A DNA stretch of 62,495 nucleotides, taken from contig NZ_JAQSDY010000007.1 in the NCBI RefSeq assembly GCF_029946145.1, forward strand, positions 1-62,495, in the 5' to 3' direction. Source of the DNA: Brevundimonas sp. Its GTDB lineage: Bacteria; Pseudomonadota; Alphaproteobacteria; Caulobacterales; Caulobacteraceae. This document shows positions 42,304 through 53,555 of this stretch, in pieces (the stretch's first letter is position 1; the number at the start of each line of letters is the position of its first letter). A program made the position numbers and the translations under genes. The notes under the pieces are model-generated. The model had not been told where the DNA came from. It saw nothing but the letters and a program-made list of their open reading frames with translations, and ran no database searches.

Positions 42304-45108
42304 TCAGTAGCGGTAGTTGATCCCGACCGAGAAGGTCCGGCCGTAGCGCTGGTAGTCGATGGTCCGGCGCTCGTCGCCGTTCTCGAAGGTCTTGAACGGC
42401 TCGTCCGTCAGGTTGTTGGCCTGGGCCAGGATCGACAGGCCTTCGAGCCGCCCGGACCGGAACTCATAGCCGATCTGCGCATCGATGACGTTCTCGGCGG
42501 CGACCGACCGCAGGGTGCGGCCGTTTCCGAAACCGGCGACTTCGCCGAGGAAGGCCGAGCGGTAACGGCTGGACACGCGGGCCTGGAAGCCGGCGCGCTC
42601 GTAGTAGAGCGTGCCGTTGACCACCGTTTCCGACAGCCCCGGCAGGGCCGTGGGGGCCTGGGTCGGGTCGGGCTGGATTTCGCTGTCCGTCGCCGAGGTG
42701 CTGAACATGAAGCCGAACCCTTCCAGGACGGGGTGGAAGATGTCGAGCGGGGCGGAGACCGCGAACTCGACCCCCTGGATCCAGCCGCCCTCGCCGTTAT
42801 CCGGAGCGGACGACAGCCCCTGATTGATGACCGGCGTCACCCCGCCGGTCGGATAGCCGGTGAAGTCGACAATCTGGTTGTGGGTGTAAACGAAGGTCTC
42901 GAGATGCTTGTAGAAGCCGGCCAGCGAGACATAGCCGCGGCGGTCGGCGAAATATTTCTCGAGCGAGAGGTCCACCACGTCGGCGATGTAGGGCCGCAGT
43001 TGCGGATTGCCGCTCGACGCGCTCCAGGGAGAATTGACGTCCGGCTGGGCCGTCGGAATGTTGTTGGCGACGTTGAACGAATAGTTCCGCGACGCACGCA
43101 TGTCGTCCATCCGCGGACGCGCAAGCGTGCGGGCCAGCGCGAAACGGATAAAGGTGTCGTCGCGGACTTCGAGGATGAAGTTCGAGCTGGGCAGGATTTC
43201 CAGGTAGTTGTCGCCGCCCGACACCGCGACCGTCTCCGAAACGCCGGGGCCGACCTGGCGGGCCGAGAAACCGTCCGAGCTCTGATCGGTGTAGACCAGC
43301 TGGATGCCGACATTGCCCGTCAGAGGCAGGCCGAACAGATTGTGGTCGATATTGGCGATGGCGTAGGCGGTGGAGACCTTTTCCGTCACCTCCCAGTTGC
43401 CCGAGATGACATCCGCGTTCGGGTTGCGGATCAGGTCCAGCGCGCCGCTGTTGACCAGGCCAAGGGCGTCGTAGCTCAGCACCTGCGAAATGCCGAGGTA
43501 ACCCAGGTCGGTCGGCGCCAGAAGCAGGCCGGCCGGCACGAACAGGTCGCCGCCGCCAGGGACGCCGATGTAGAACTGGTCGTTGACGAAGCCCTTCTCG
43601 CGTTCCGAAAGATTGACGCCGAACTCCACCGATTTGAACGGCGCGTCATGGACAGTCCGCGTCGCGTTCAGACGCACCGCCTTGATCTCGTCGGTGACGA
43701 CCGGCGTGTTCATATAGCCGACCTGCCCGCCCGGAACGACGTCGCCGCCCCAGCCCTGCGCGCTGGTGATGCGGATGAGGGTCGGGTCCGCATAGTTCAG
43801 CTGGCTGCTGAAACGGGTGACGCCGTCGTCGGTCAGCTCGAAGCCGAGGGTGTCGAGAGCGCCGTTGATATTGCGGCCCGTGCCGGCGTTGGTCTCCAGG
43901 ATGATGTCGTTGCGCTCGACCTTCGAATAGTTGAGGTCGAGACCCAGGGTCCATTCGTCATTGGCGACGAACTCGGTGTTCCAGCCGATCGCCGTGATCG
44001 TGCTCTCGCGCTGGTTCAGGTCGTTGCGGACCACGCCCTTGATGTTGTCCCACGTGCCGGCGACGATCAGACCGTCTTCGACCGTGTAGCCGGGGCGCAA
44101 TGACGGGCCGGGACGGCAGACCGCGCTCTGGACGTTGCCGCCGGCGGCGCAGGCCCCCGGCGCCGCTTCGGCCGAACCGCCCCAGGCCAGCGGGAATTCG
44201 ATGCCGCGCAGAACCTGGGTGTTCTGGAACTCGGAATAGAAGGCGTCGATGGTGGTGTGGAAGCGATCGTTCGGCCGCCATTCCAGCACGCCCATATAGC
44301 CGTCGCGCTCCAGCTCCGACGACATGACATAGGGTTTGACGCCGCCCGTCAGCAGATTGCCGTCGCTATAGGTCGGGTAGCCCCAGGCGTTGAACCGCTC
44401 GGACTGGTAGGGCGACGACATATGGGCGTAGCCGAGAGCGACGCCGATCGTGTCGTCCGCGAACTGGTCGATATAGGAGAGGGTATAGCGGTCGCCGCTG
44501 TCGGTCGTGCCCGAGTTCAGGGCGCCGATCTCGTTCCACTCATGGCGATAGTTCAGCGCGATCGCCTGGCGGCCGTAGGCCAGCGGGCGGACGGTGCGAA
44601 GATCGACGGTGCCGGCCAGGCCCTGGCCGACCAGCCGCGCGTCGGGGGTCTTGTACACGACCACGCTGCCCAGCAGTTCAGACGGGAACTGGTCGAACTC
44701 GACACCGCGGTTGTCGCCGGTGGTGACCAGCTCGCGGCCGTTCAGCAGCGCCGTGGTGAAGTCCGGGCCGAGGCCCCGGATGGAGATCAACTGGCTGCGG
44801 CCGTCGAGACGCTGCGAGGTCACGCCCGGCAGACGGGCCAGGGATTCGGCGATGGAGACGTCCGGCAGCTTGCCGATGTCCTCGGCCGAGATGACCTCGA
44901 CGATCGAGGTGTTGTTGGCCTTGGCCGAGATCGAGGCCTCGACCGAGGCGCGGATGCCGGTGACGATGACTTCGTCGATCTCGGTCGCCTCGGGGTCCTG
45001 CGGGGCCGTCTGCGCGGCCGCCGCGCCGGTGAGGGCCATGACGCCGACAAGGCCGATGGCGGCTCCGGCAAGCAGACGCGCGCGTCGGGTGGCTTGAGTT
45101 CTCATCAT
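42304..45108 (-). CDS. TonB-dependent outer-membrane receptor, malto-oligosaccharide type
   Basis: This receptor of about 934 residues is expected to import malto-oligosaccharides across the outer membrane with TonB energy. The signal peptide runs to about residue 33 (GAAAAQ), followed by the TonB-box-like DEVIVTG at about 46-52, a plug domain (SIAESLARLPGVTSQR and IRGLGPDFTTALLNGREL), and a long beta-barrel ending in FSVGINYRY with the terminal Tyr. It is close to the sugar-type receptors such as Caulobacter MalA. I use the ATG at 45108. A second ATG at 45105 is as good, with AGGGAG just upstream. It is divergent from the alpha-amylase, with a candidate operator between (45333-45346). Confidence 0.93.
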   Translation of the reverse strand: MMRTQATRRARLLAGAAIGLVGVMALTGAAAAQTAPQDPEATEIDEVIVTGIRASVEASISAKANNTSIVEVISAEDIGKLPDVSIAESLARLPGVTSQRLDGRSQLISIRGLGPDFTTALLNGRELVTTGDNRGVEFDQFPSELLGSVVVYKTPDARLVGQGLAGTVDLRTVRPLAYGRQAIALNYRHEWNEIGALNSGTTDSGDRYTLSYIDQFADDTIGVALGYAHMSSPYQSERFNAWGYPTYSDGNLLTGGVKPYVMSSELERDGYMGVLEWRPNDRFHTTIDAFYSEFQNTQVLRGIEFPLAWGGSAEAAPGACAAGGNVQSAVCRPGPSLRPGYTVEDGLIVAGTWDNIKGVVRNDLNQRESTITAIGWNTEFVANDEWTLGLDLNYSKVERNDIILETNAGTGRNINGALDTLGFELTDDGVTRFSSQLNYADPTLIRITSAQGWGGDVVPGGQVGYMNTPVVTDEIKAVRLNATRTVHDAPFKSVEFGVNLSEREKGFVNDQFYIGVPGGGDLFVPAGLLLAPTDLGYLGISQVLSYDALGLVNSGALDLIRNPNADVISGNWEVTEKVSTAYAIANIDHNLFGLPLTGNVGIQLVYTDQSSDGFSARQVGPGVSETVAVSGGDNYLEILPSSNFILEVRDDTFIRFALARTLARPRMDDMRASRNYSFNVANNIPTAQPDVNSPWSASSGNPQLRPYIADVVDLSLEKYFADRRGYVSLAGFYKHLETFVYTHNQIVDFTGYPTGGVTPVINQGLSSAPDNGEGGWIQGVEFAVSAPLDIFHPVLEGFGFMFSTSATDSEIQPDPTQAPTALPGLSETVVNGTLYYERAGFQARVSSRYRSAFLGEVAGFGNGRTLRSVAAENVIDAQIGYEFRSGRLEGLSILAQANNLTDEPFKTFENGDERRTIDYQRYGRTFSVGINYRY

Positions 45109-45396
45109 TCTCTCCCTGGGGCCGGCGCATTTCTGGCGAAGCGTCCGGACTGTCACCGCAAAGTTATGCAAACTTATGGGAACGTTGCAAGTCGTTAATC
45201 TTGCGGCGAACCGTCAGCGTGGCCGAAATGTGACGGCCCCACGGCACATACTGCACTGCACAAGGGGATTTGGCCTTGCAGCGCCGTATTTTCGACGGGA
45301 TGACTGGACGGATTGACAGACGCTTCCAGCACTGCAAAATCTTGCAAACTGATCCAGCGGGCCACGCCGTCCGCGGACACTGAGGAACGCCAGACC
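45109..45396. promoter_or_regulatory. Divergent promoter region of TonB receptor and alpha-amylase
   Basis: This 288-bp region is AT-richer than its surroundings and carries several TGCAA or TTGCA elements: TGCAA at 45167-45171, TTGCAA at 45185-45190 and the palindrome at 45333-45346. A weaker inverted pair, CTGCACAAGG and CCTTGCAG, lies around 45250-45280. They probably bind the LacI-type regulator encoded at 48860-49873. I could not identify the -35/-10 elements with certainty. Confidence 0.5.
45333..45346. promoter_or_regulatory. Candidate LacI-family operator (TGCAA-N4-TTGCA)
   Basis: TGCAA (45333-45337) and TTGCA (45342-45346) are perfect inverted 5-bp arms around AATC. The site sits 51 bp before the amylase start codon, where a repressor would act. 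LacI-family repressors of sugar loci usually bind such palindromes, though with a central CG step, which is absent here. Confidence 0.5.
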
Positions 45397-47231
45397 ATGA
45401 CGGGACATCCTGCCCGACGGAATCGCGCCCGACGGATTCAGACCGGGGTCGCCGCCCTGCTGGCCGGCATGGCCGTCTGCGCCGTCCCGGTCGCCTGGGC
45501 CCAGTCCGCGCCCGCCGGTCTGGAGGCGCTGCGCCAGCGTCCGGCGGAAGACGAGGTGATCTATTTCCTGCTGCCCGACCGGTTCGAGAACGGCGACCCC
45601 GCCAACGACCGCGGCGGCGCCGGCGGCGACCGACTGGCCACCGGCTACGACCCGACCGATCCCGGCTTCTACCACGGCGGCGACCTGAAGGGCCTGACCG
45701 CGCGGCTGGACTACATCCAGGGCATGGGCGCCACCGCCCTGTGGATCGCGCCGCCCTTCGTCAACAAGCCGGTGCAGGGCCCCCCGGGCCAGGAAAGCGC
45801 GGCCTATCACGGCTACTGGATCACCGACTTCACCCGTATCGACCCCCACTTCGGGACCAACGACGACTTCCGCGCCCTGGTCGAGGCCGCCCATGCGCGG
45901 GGGATGAAGGTCTATCTCGACATCGTCATCAACCACACCGCCGACGTCATTCGTTACCGGGAGTGCCCGGCCAACGACTGCGGCTACCGCTGGAAGGGCG
46001 ACTATCCGTACCAGCGTCGCGGCGGCCTTCAGGGCGAGGCGATCAACCCCGGCTTCACGGGCGCGCCGGGCGGCGACTTCTCGACCCTGACCCGCCCCGA
46101 CTATGCGTACACGCCCTACGTCCCGGCCGGAGAGGAGACGGTCAAGGTCCCGGCCTGGCTCAACGACGTCGACCTCTATCACAACCGGGGCAACAGCGCC
46201 TGGTACAGCGAAGCCCGCATGGACGGCGACTTCTCCGGCCTCGACGACGTGTTCACCGAGCATCCGCGCGTGGTCCAGGGCTTCATCGACGTCTACGGCG
46301 ACTGGATCGACGACTACGGAATCGACGGCTACCGCATCGACACGGCCCGGCATGTGAACCCCGAGTTCTGGCGGGCCTTCGTCCCCGCCATCCTCGAGCG
46401 GGCCCGGGCGAAGGGCATCCCCAACTTCCACATCTTCGGCGAGACCTACGATTTCCAGTCCGGCACGGCCGCCATGCACACCGTGGTCGACGGCCTGCCG
46501 ACGGTGCTGGACTTCGCCTATCAGCGCGCCGTCCAGAACATGGTGACGGGCACCGGAAACCCCGACGCCATGGGCTATCTGCTGATGGAGGACGCCATCT
46601 ACGCCGGCGGGGCCGGGACGGCGCTGCGTCTGCCGACCTTCACCGGCAACCACGACATGGGCCGGATCGGCCATCTGATCCTGACCGCGAAGCCCGACAT
46701 TTCGGACGCTGAACTGCTGGACCGCTCGACCCTCGCCCATGCTCTGGTGCTGCTGGGCCGCGGCGTGCCGGTCATCTACTACGGCGACGAGCAGGGCTTC
46801 ACCGGCGACGGCGACGACCGCCGTTCGCGTCAGGACATGTTCCAGACCCGCGTCCCGTCCTACGCCGACGACCGCCGCATAGGATCCGCCGCCGGCCCGT
46901 TCGACACGAACGCCGACATGTACCGCCGCATCGCCGCAATGAGCGCGGCCCGCGCCGCCGACGTCCGCCTGCGCCGCGGCCGCGTCGTGGTCCGCACCGC
47001 CGACCAGGCGCCGGGCGTCCTCGCCATCTCGCGTCTCGATGATGACGGCGAGACCCTGGTGGTGTTCAACACCTCAACCGAGGCGCGCGACGTCAACGTC
47101 GCGGTCGAGGTCGGGTCCGCCGAATGGCGCGCCCTGATCGGCGCCTGCCCCGCCCGCAGCGCCGCTCCGGGCGCCGTCTCTGTCTCCGTGCCCGCCCTGG
47201 GCTATCTTGTCTGCGTATCCGAAAGACCAGC

Positions 47232-47235
<4 letters not shown>
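45397..47235 (+). CDS. Secreted alpha-amylase (GH13)
   Basis: This 612-residue starch-hydrolysing enzyme has a signal peptide (about 1-36, AVPVAWAQ). The TIM barrel has the GH13 regions: IVINHTAD, GYRIDTARH with the nucleophile Asp315, IFGETYD with the acid/base Glu349, and TGNHDMG with Asp420. A C-terminal beta domain begins at about 520. It is exported, so it acts in the periplasm or on the cell surface to trim starch before uptake. The upstream frame to 45313 is rejected because GAGGA lies 10 bp before ATG 45397 and the signal peptide starts here. Its stop overlaps the next gene (GTGA). Confidence 0.94.
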
Positions 47236-48857
<1,622 letters not shown>

Positions 48858-48859
48858 CC

Positions 48860-49873
48860 TCAGCCGCCGCAACTCTCGCGCACGATCAGATCGGTGGGGA
48901 TCCGCTCCGACCGGCCGACCGAGTCGCCGGGGTTGTCGAGCAGTTTGGACACCAGCAGGCGGCCCGCCTTCATCGTGTCCTGGGCGATGGTCGACAGGGC
49001 CGGGCGCGCGTAGCGGCTGAACGGCACATTATCGAAACCGATGACAGACACGTCCTCGGGCACCCGCAGTCCGGCGTGCAGCAGGGCCCGCACCGCGCCC
49101 AGGGCGATCTGGTCCGAGGCGCAAACGACGCCGTCGAACTTCACCCCGCGCCGGATCAGGCTGTCGACCGAGGCCTCTGCAGACTCGACCTCGAAATGGG
49201 CCTCCATGATCAGGTCGGGATCGACCTCGATGCCCGATTTGGCCAGGGCTTCCAGATATCCGCGATGACGCTGCATGGCTTCGGGCGGTTCGAGATCGCC
49301 CAGAAAGACGATGCGCTTGCGTCCCAGCCGGGCCAGATGCAGCGTCGCGCGCCGACCGCCGGCCAGATTGTCCGACCCGACCGAGCAATAGGCCTGGTCC
49401 GGCATCTGGGCGCCCCAGACCACGAACCGGCCCTCGGTCTCGGCCAGACGGTTCAGGCTCTGATGCAGGGTGCTCTGGCCCAGGAAGATCACCCCGTCGG
49501 CCCGGCTGGTGTTCATCGCCGCCGACAGATCGTCGTAACTGGTCGGCGAAAAATGGCTCATGATCACGTCGCAGCCGCGTTCGCGCGCCGCCTCGCCGAC
49601 GCCGGCCAGAAGCTCGAGGAAGAAGGGGTCGCTCAGCCGGCCCTCGCGGCCCTGCGGACGGGGTGTGACCAGGGCGATCACGCCGTCGGCGCCGATCGGC
49701 CCGGCGGGCATGTAGCGGCGGAACGGATAGTCGTGCTCGCGCGCCAGCTTCCAGATCAGCTGTTTGGTGCGGGCGTTGACGGCCGGACTGTCGTTCAGCG
49801 CCCGCGACGCCGTGGAGATCGACACGCCCGCCAATGTGGCCAGGTCTTCCAGACGGGTGTTGCGGCGGCTCAA
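48860..49873 (-). CDS. LacI-family transcriptional repressor of the malto-oligosaccharide genes
   Basis: This 337-residue regulator has an N-terminal LacI helix-turn-helix (RLEDLATLAGVSISTASRAL, residues 7-26), a hinge helix and a periplasmic-binding-protein-like sugar-sensing domain ending in PTDLIVRESC. The start is TTG 49873; the region upstream in frame is non-conserved. It is divergent from GH97, with 107 bp between, and so probably controls GH97 and also the receptor/amylase promoter. It is the counterpart of Caulobacter MalR by position. The inducer, probably maltose or a malto-oligosaccharide, is inferred. Confidence 0.9.
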   Translation of the reverse strand: MSRRNTRLEDLATLAGVSISTASRALNDSPAVNARTKQLIWKLAREHDYPFRRYMPAGPIGADGVIALVTPRPQGREGRLSDPFFLELLAGVGEAARERGCDVIMSHFSPTSYDDLSAAMNTSRADGVIFLGQSTLHQSLNRLAETEGRFVVWGAQMPDQAYCSVGSDNLAGGRRATLHLARLGRKRIVFLGDLEPPEAMQRHRGYLEALAKSGIEVDPDLIMEAHFEVESAEASVDSLIRRGVKFDGVVCASDQIALGAVRALLHAGLRVPEDVSVIGFDNVPFSRYARPALSTIAQDTMKAGRLLVSKLLDNPGDSVGRSERIPTDLIVRESCGG

Positions 49874-49899
49874 GCGCGGACTCCGGTCGATATCATGTC

Positions 49900-49924
49900 T
49901 GCAAATTTTGCTGCAAACCTTGCT
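49900..49924. promoter_or_regulatory. Candidate LacI-family operator pair
   Basis: Two 13-bp elements, TGCAAATTTTGCT (49900-49912) and TGCAAACCTTGCT (49912-49924), share the T at 49912 and have the same form, TGCAA-N3-TTGCT. They lie between the divergent LacI and GH97 genes, so they could regulate both. The form resembles the palindrome upstream of the amylase. Confidence 0.5.
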
Positions 49925-49980
49925 TGTTCTGCGCTGTTACGGCCGCGCTTGGCAAGTGCCGTTACGTGGAGCGCCCCCGC

Positions 49981-52041
49981 ATGCTGACCCGCCGCTTTCT
50001 GATCTCGACCACCGCCGCGCTGGCGTCCCTGCCCGCCGCCGCCAGGGCGCAGGAGACCGCCGCCGTAGTCGGCGCGACCTCGCCCGAGGGCGTCCTGTCC
50101 GTCTCGGTGACCGTCACCGGCGAGGGCCGCGCCGAATACAGCGTCAGCCGTCTCGGCCGCCCGGTCATCGCCCCGTCCCGCCTCGGCTTCCTGCTGACCG
50201 ACGCGGCCAAGCTGGAGCGCAATTTCGCCGTCACCGCCGACGCCCCGACCTCGCACGACGATACCTGGGAGCAGCCGTGGGGCGAGCGCCGTTTCATCCG
50301 CAACCGCTACACCCGGCTGCGCGTCCACCTGACCGAGAAAGGGGGCCTTGAGCGGCGCATCGATGTCGTCTTCCGCCTCTATGACGACGGCCTCGGCTTC
50401 CGCTACGAATTCCCTGACCAGCCCAATCTGAAGACCGTCAACATCGGCGACGAACTGACCGAGTTCGCCGTTGCCGACTCCGGAACGGCCTGGTGGATCC
50501 CCGCCTTCGAATGGAATCGCGAGGAATATCTCTACAACCGCACCCGCATCGAGTCGGTCGGCGTGGCCCAGACGCCCCTGACCGTCCGCACCGACGACGG
50601 CCTGCACGTCTCCATCCATGAGGCCGCCCTGGTCGACTATTCCGGCATGAACCTGCGCCGCGTCGAGGGCGGGCGGTTCAAGGCCTTCCTGACCCCCGGC
50701 CTGACCAATGCGGCGGTCGAGCTGACCACGCCCTTCACCACCCCGTGGCGCACCCTGCAGATCGCCGACCGCGCCGGCGACCTGGTCGAATCCAGCCTCA
50801 TCCTGAACCTCAACGAGGCCAATGCGCTGGGCGACGTCAGCTGGTTCAAGCCGATGAAATACGTCGGCATCTGGTGGGAGATGCACCTCGACCTGAAGAC
50901 CTGGAACTCGGGTCCGAAGCACGGAGCCACCACCGAAAACGCCATCAAACACATCGACTTCGCCGCCGAGCACGGCTTCGGCGGCGTGCTGATCGAGGGC
51001 TGGAACGTCGGCTGGGACGGCGAATGGTTCGGCACGGGCTGGAATTACAGCTTCACCCGGAGCTACCCGGATTTCGACATCGAACGCGTCGCCGCCCATG
51101 CCCGGTCGAAGGGCGTCGAGATCATCGGCCACCACGAAACCGGTGGCAACGCCTTCCACTACGAGCAGCAACTGGACGCCGCCTTCGCCCAGATGCAGCG
51201 GTTCGGCTGGCATTCGGTCAAGACCGGCTATGTCGCCGACGCCGCCGGCGCCCGGGTGCGCGGTCCCGACGGCCAGCCCCGCCTGGCCTGGCATGAGAGC
51301 CAGCCGATGGCGCAGCATCACCTGCGCGTCGTCGAAACCGCCGCCAAATACCAGGTCGCCGTCAACGCCCACGAACCGTTCAAGGACACAGGCCTGCGCC
51401 GGACGTATCCCAACATGATCTCCCGCGAGGGCGCGCGCGGCATGGAGTTCAGCGCCTGGGGCCAGCCCGGAAATCCGCCCGAGCATGAGGCCAACCTGGT
51501 CTTCACCCGCCTGCTCGCCGGCCCCATGGACTACACCCCTGGCGTCTTCGGCATGGAGACCCGCAGCCCCGACGGAATCGCCACCACCTGGGCCAAGCAA
51601 CTGGCCCTGTATGTGACCATCTACAGCCCCATCCAGATGGCCGCCGACCTGCTGGAGAACTACGAGGCCAACCCCGGCCCGTTCCAGTTCATCAAGGACG
51701 TCGCGGTCGACTGGGCCGAGACCCGCATCCTCAACGGCGAGATCGGCGACTACGTCACCACCGTCCGCAAGGACCGCAACTCGGACGAATGGTTCCTCGG
51801 CGCCATCACCGACGAACATCCGCGTGTGCTCGACGCGCCGCTGTCCTTCCTCGACCCGGGCCGCCGCTACCGCGCCGAGATCTACCGCGACGCCCCCGAC
51901 GCCCACTGGAAGACCAACCGCGAGGCGATCGTCATCGAGCAACGCGAGGTCACCGCCGCCGACACCCTCAGCCTGCGCCTCGCCCCCGGCGGCGGCCAGG
52001 CCATCCGCTTCGTGCCGCTCGGCCGGGGCCGCCGCGCATGA
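49981..52041 (+). CDS. GH97 alpha-glucosidase, SusB-like, exported
   Basis: This 686-residue exported enzyme of family GH97 is expected to release glucose from malto-oligosaccharides in the periplasm, as SusB does. The N-terminal signal has an RRF pair (MLTRRFLIST) that might use the Tat route, ending near ARAQ. The barrel contains EGWNVGWDGEW, NAHEPFKDTG and GNPPEH (about residue 497-502). This last element is found in the inverting, alpha-glucosidase group of GH97 and not the retaining galactosidases. The upstream frame to 49834 overlaps the LacI promoter region and is rejected. The stop overlaps the MFS gene (ATGA). Confidence 0.92.
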   Translation: MLTRRFLISTTAALASLPAAARAQETAAVVGATSPEGVLSVSVTVTGEGRAEYSVSRLGRPVIAPSRLGFLLTDAAKLERNFAVTADAPTSHDDTWEQPWGERRFIRNRYTRLRVHLTEKGGLERRIDVVFRLYDDGLGFRYEFPDQPNLKTVNIGDELTEFAVADSGTAWWIPAFEWNREEYLYNRTRIESVGVAQTPLTVRTDDGLHVSIHEAALVDYSGMNLRRVEGGRFKAFLTPGLTNAAVELTTPFTTPWRTLQIADRAGDLVESSLILNLNEANALGDVSWFKPMKYVGIWWEMHLDLKTWNSGPKHGATTENAIKHIDFAAEHGFGGVLIEGWNVGWDGEWFGTGWNYSFTRSYPDFDIERVAAHARSKGVEIIGHHETGGNAFHYEQQLDAAFAQMQRFGWHSVKTGYVADAAGARVRGPDGQPRLAWHESQPMAQHHLRVVETAAKYQVAVNAHEPFKDTGLRRTYPNMISREGARGMEFSAWGQPGNPPEHEANLVFTRLLAGPMDYTPGVFGMETRSPDGIATTWAKQLALYVTIYSPIQMAADLLENYEANPGPFQFIKDVAVDWAETRILNGEIGDYVTTVRKDRNSDEWFLGAITDEHPRVLDAPLSFLDPGRRYRAEIYRDAPDAHWKTNREAIVIEQREVTAADTLSLRLAPGGGQAIRFVPLGRGRRA

Positions 52042-53555
52042 CCGACGCGCCGCCGTCTCCGTCCGTCCGCCCCCGCCTCAGTGGCTGGTCGATCTGGAAC
52101 ATGTGCGTCGGCTTCTTCGGCATCCAGATCGGCTTCGGCCTGCAGAACGCCAACACCAGCCGCATCTTCCAGACCCTCGGCGCCGAGGTCGACAGCCTCG
52201 CCATCCTGTGGATCGCCGCGCCCCTGACCGGCCTGCTGATCCAGCCCATCGTCGGCTATTTCAGCGACCGGACCTGGACCCGGCTGGGTCGTCGGCGACC
52301 GTACTTCCTTGTCGGAGCGATCCTGACCACCCTGGCCCTCGTCGTCATGCCGCACTCGCCCTGGCTCTGGATGGCCGCGTCGATGCTGTGGATCATGGAC
52401 GCCTCGATCAACATCACCATGGAGCCGTTCCGCGCCTTCGTCGCCGACAACCTGCCCGAGGAACAGCGCACCACCGGCTATGCGATGCAGAGCTTCTTCA
52501 TCGGCGCCGGCGCGGTCTTCGCCTCCTGCCTGCCGTGGATCCTGACCGAGTGGTTCGACGTCGCCTCCACCGCGCCCGAGGGCGTGGTGCCGATGGCGGT
52601 GCGCATATCCTTCTACGTCGGGGCCGCCGCCCTGCTGGCCGCCGTGCTGTGGACCGTCTTCACCACCCGCGAATACAGCCCCGAACAGATCGACGCCTTC
52701 GAGGCCGGACGTGACGCGGACCACGCTCCCGCCGCCGCCCGCTCACAGACGGCATGGTACACGGGCGGCCTGATGTGGGCCCTCGCCGGCTCGCTTGGCG
52801 TCGGCGCGGTCGGCGCCCTTGACCTGCAGAAGGAGCTCTACGTCCTCGCCGGGTTCATCGTCGCCTTCGGCCTCATGCAGATGGCCGTCGGGGCGCTCGC
52901 CGCCGCCGGCCGCTCCAACGCCCTGACCGACATCATGGGCGACATCTTCGCCATGCCGAAGACCCTGCAAGGCCTCGCCGTGGTCCAGTTCTTCAGCTGG
53001 TTCGCCCTGTTCTCGATGTGGATCTACATGACCCCCGCCGTCACCGCCGTGCACTACGCCTCGCCCGACCCGACCTCGGTCGGTTATGGCGAGGGGGCCA
53101 ACTGGGTCGGCGTCCTGATGGGCGTCTACAACGGCGTCGCCGCCCTCGCCGCCTTCCTCATCCCCGCGATCGCCCACCGCACAGGGGTGAGGGGCGCGCA
53201 TGCGATCAATCTGACGCTGGGCGCCGCCGGCTTCTTCGGCCTCTTCCTGATCCGCGACCCGGCCCTGCTGTGGATCCCCATGATCGGCGTCGGCTTCGCC
53301 TGGGCCTCGATCGTCTCCCTGCCCTACGCCATTCTCGCCAACGCCATCCCGGGCCGGAAAATGGGCCTCTACATGGGCGTCTTCAACATCTTCATCGTCG
53401 TGCCCCAGCTGGTCGCCGCCACCATCCTCGGGGCCGTGCTGAACGGCCTGTTCGACGGCCAGCCGATCTGGGCCCTGGTCCTCGGCGGCGTCAGCTTCCT
53501 GATCGCCGCCGCCTTCAGCCTGGGGGTCGCCGATCCGAAGGCCAGACCGGCATGA
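52038..53555 (+). CDS. MFS sugar transporter of the GPH/SLC45 (MalY-like) type
   Basis: This 505-residue inner-membrane protein with about 12 membrane segments resembles the maltose/sucrose transporters of Caulobacteraceae (MalY) and the SLC45 family. It shows QNANTSRIFQTLG, PIVGYFSDRTWTRLGRRRPY (a loop 2-3 signature) and FRAFVADNLPEEQRT. It is expected to move maltose or short malto-oligosaccharides from periplasm to cytoplasm with protons. ATG 52038 overlaps the GH97 stop. An upstream frame from 51789 overlaps GH97 and is rejected. It is followed by the hydrolase with another ATGA overlap. Confidence 0.92.
   Translation: MTDAPPSPSVRPRLSGWSIWNMCVGFFGIQIGFGLQNANTSRIFQTLGAEVDSLAILWIAAPLTGLLIQPIVGYFSDRTWTRLGRRRPYFLVGAILTTLALVVMPHSPWLWMAASMLWIMDASINITMEPFRAFVADNLPEEQRTTGYAMQSFFIGAGAVFASCLPWILTEWFDVASTAPEGVVPMAVRISFYVGAAALLAAVLWTVFTTREYSPEQIDAFEAGRDADHAPAAARSQTAWYTGGLMWALAGSLGVGAVGALDLQKELYVLAGFIVAFGLMQMAVGALAAAGRSNALTDIMGDIFAMPKTLQGLAVVQFFSWFALFSMWIYMTPAVTAVHYASPDPTSVGYGEGANWVGVLMGVYNGVAALAAFLIPAIAHRTGVRGAHAINLTLGAAGFFGLFLIRDPALLWIPMIGVGFAWASIVSLPYAILANAIPGRKMGLYMGVFNIFIVVPQLVAATILGAVLNGLFDGQPIWALVLGGVSFLIAAAFSLGVADPKARPA

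Noticed and set aside
45214..46740. 508-codon frame opposite the amylase
   Set aside because: Antisense to GH13, with Val/Gly/Asp-rich composition.
49870..51942. 690-codon open frame opposite GH97
   Set aside because: No recognisable domain, and GH97 on the + strand is clear.
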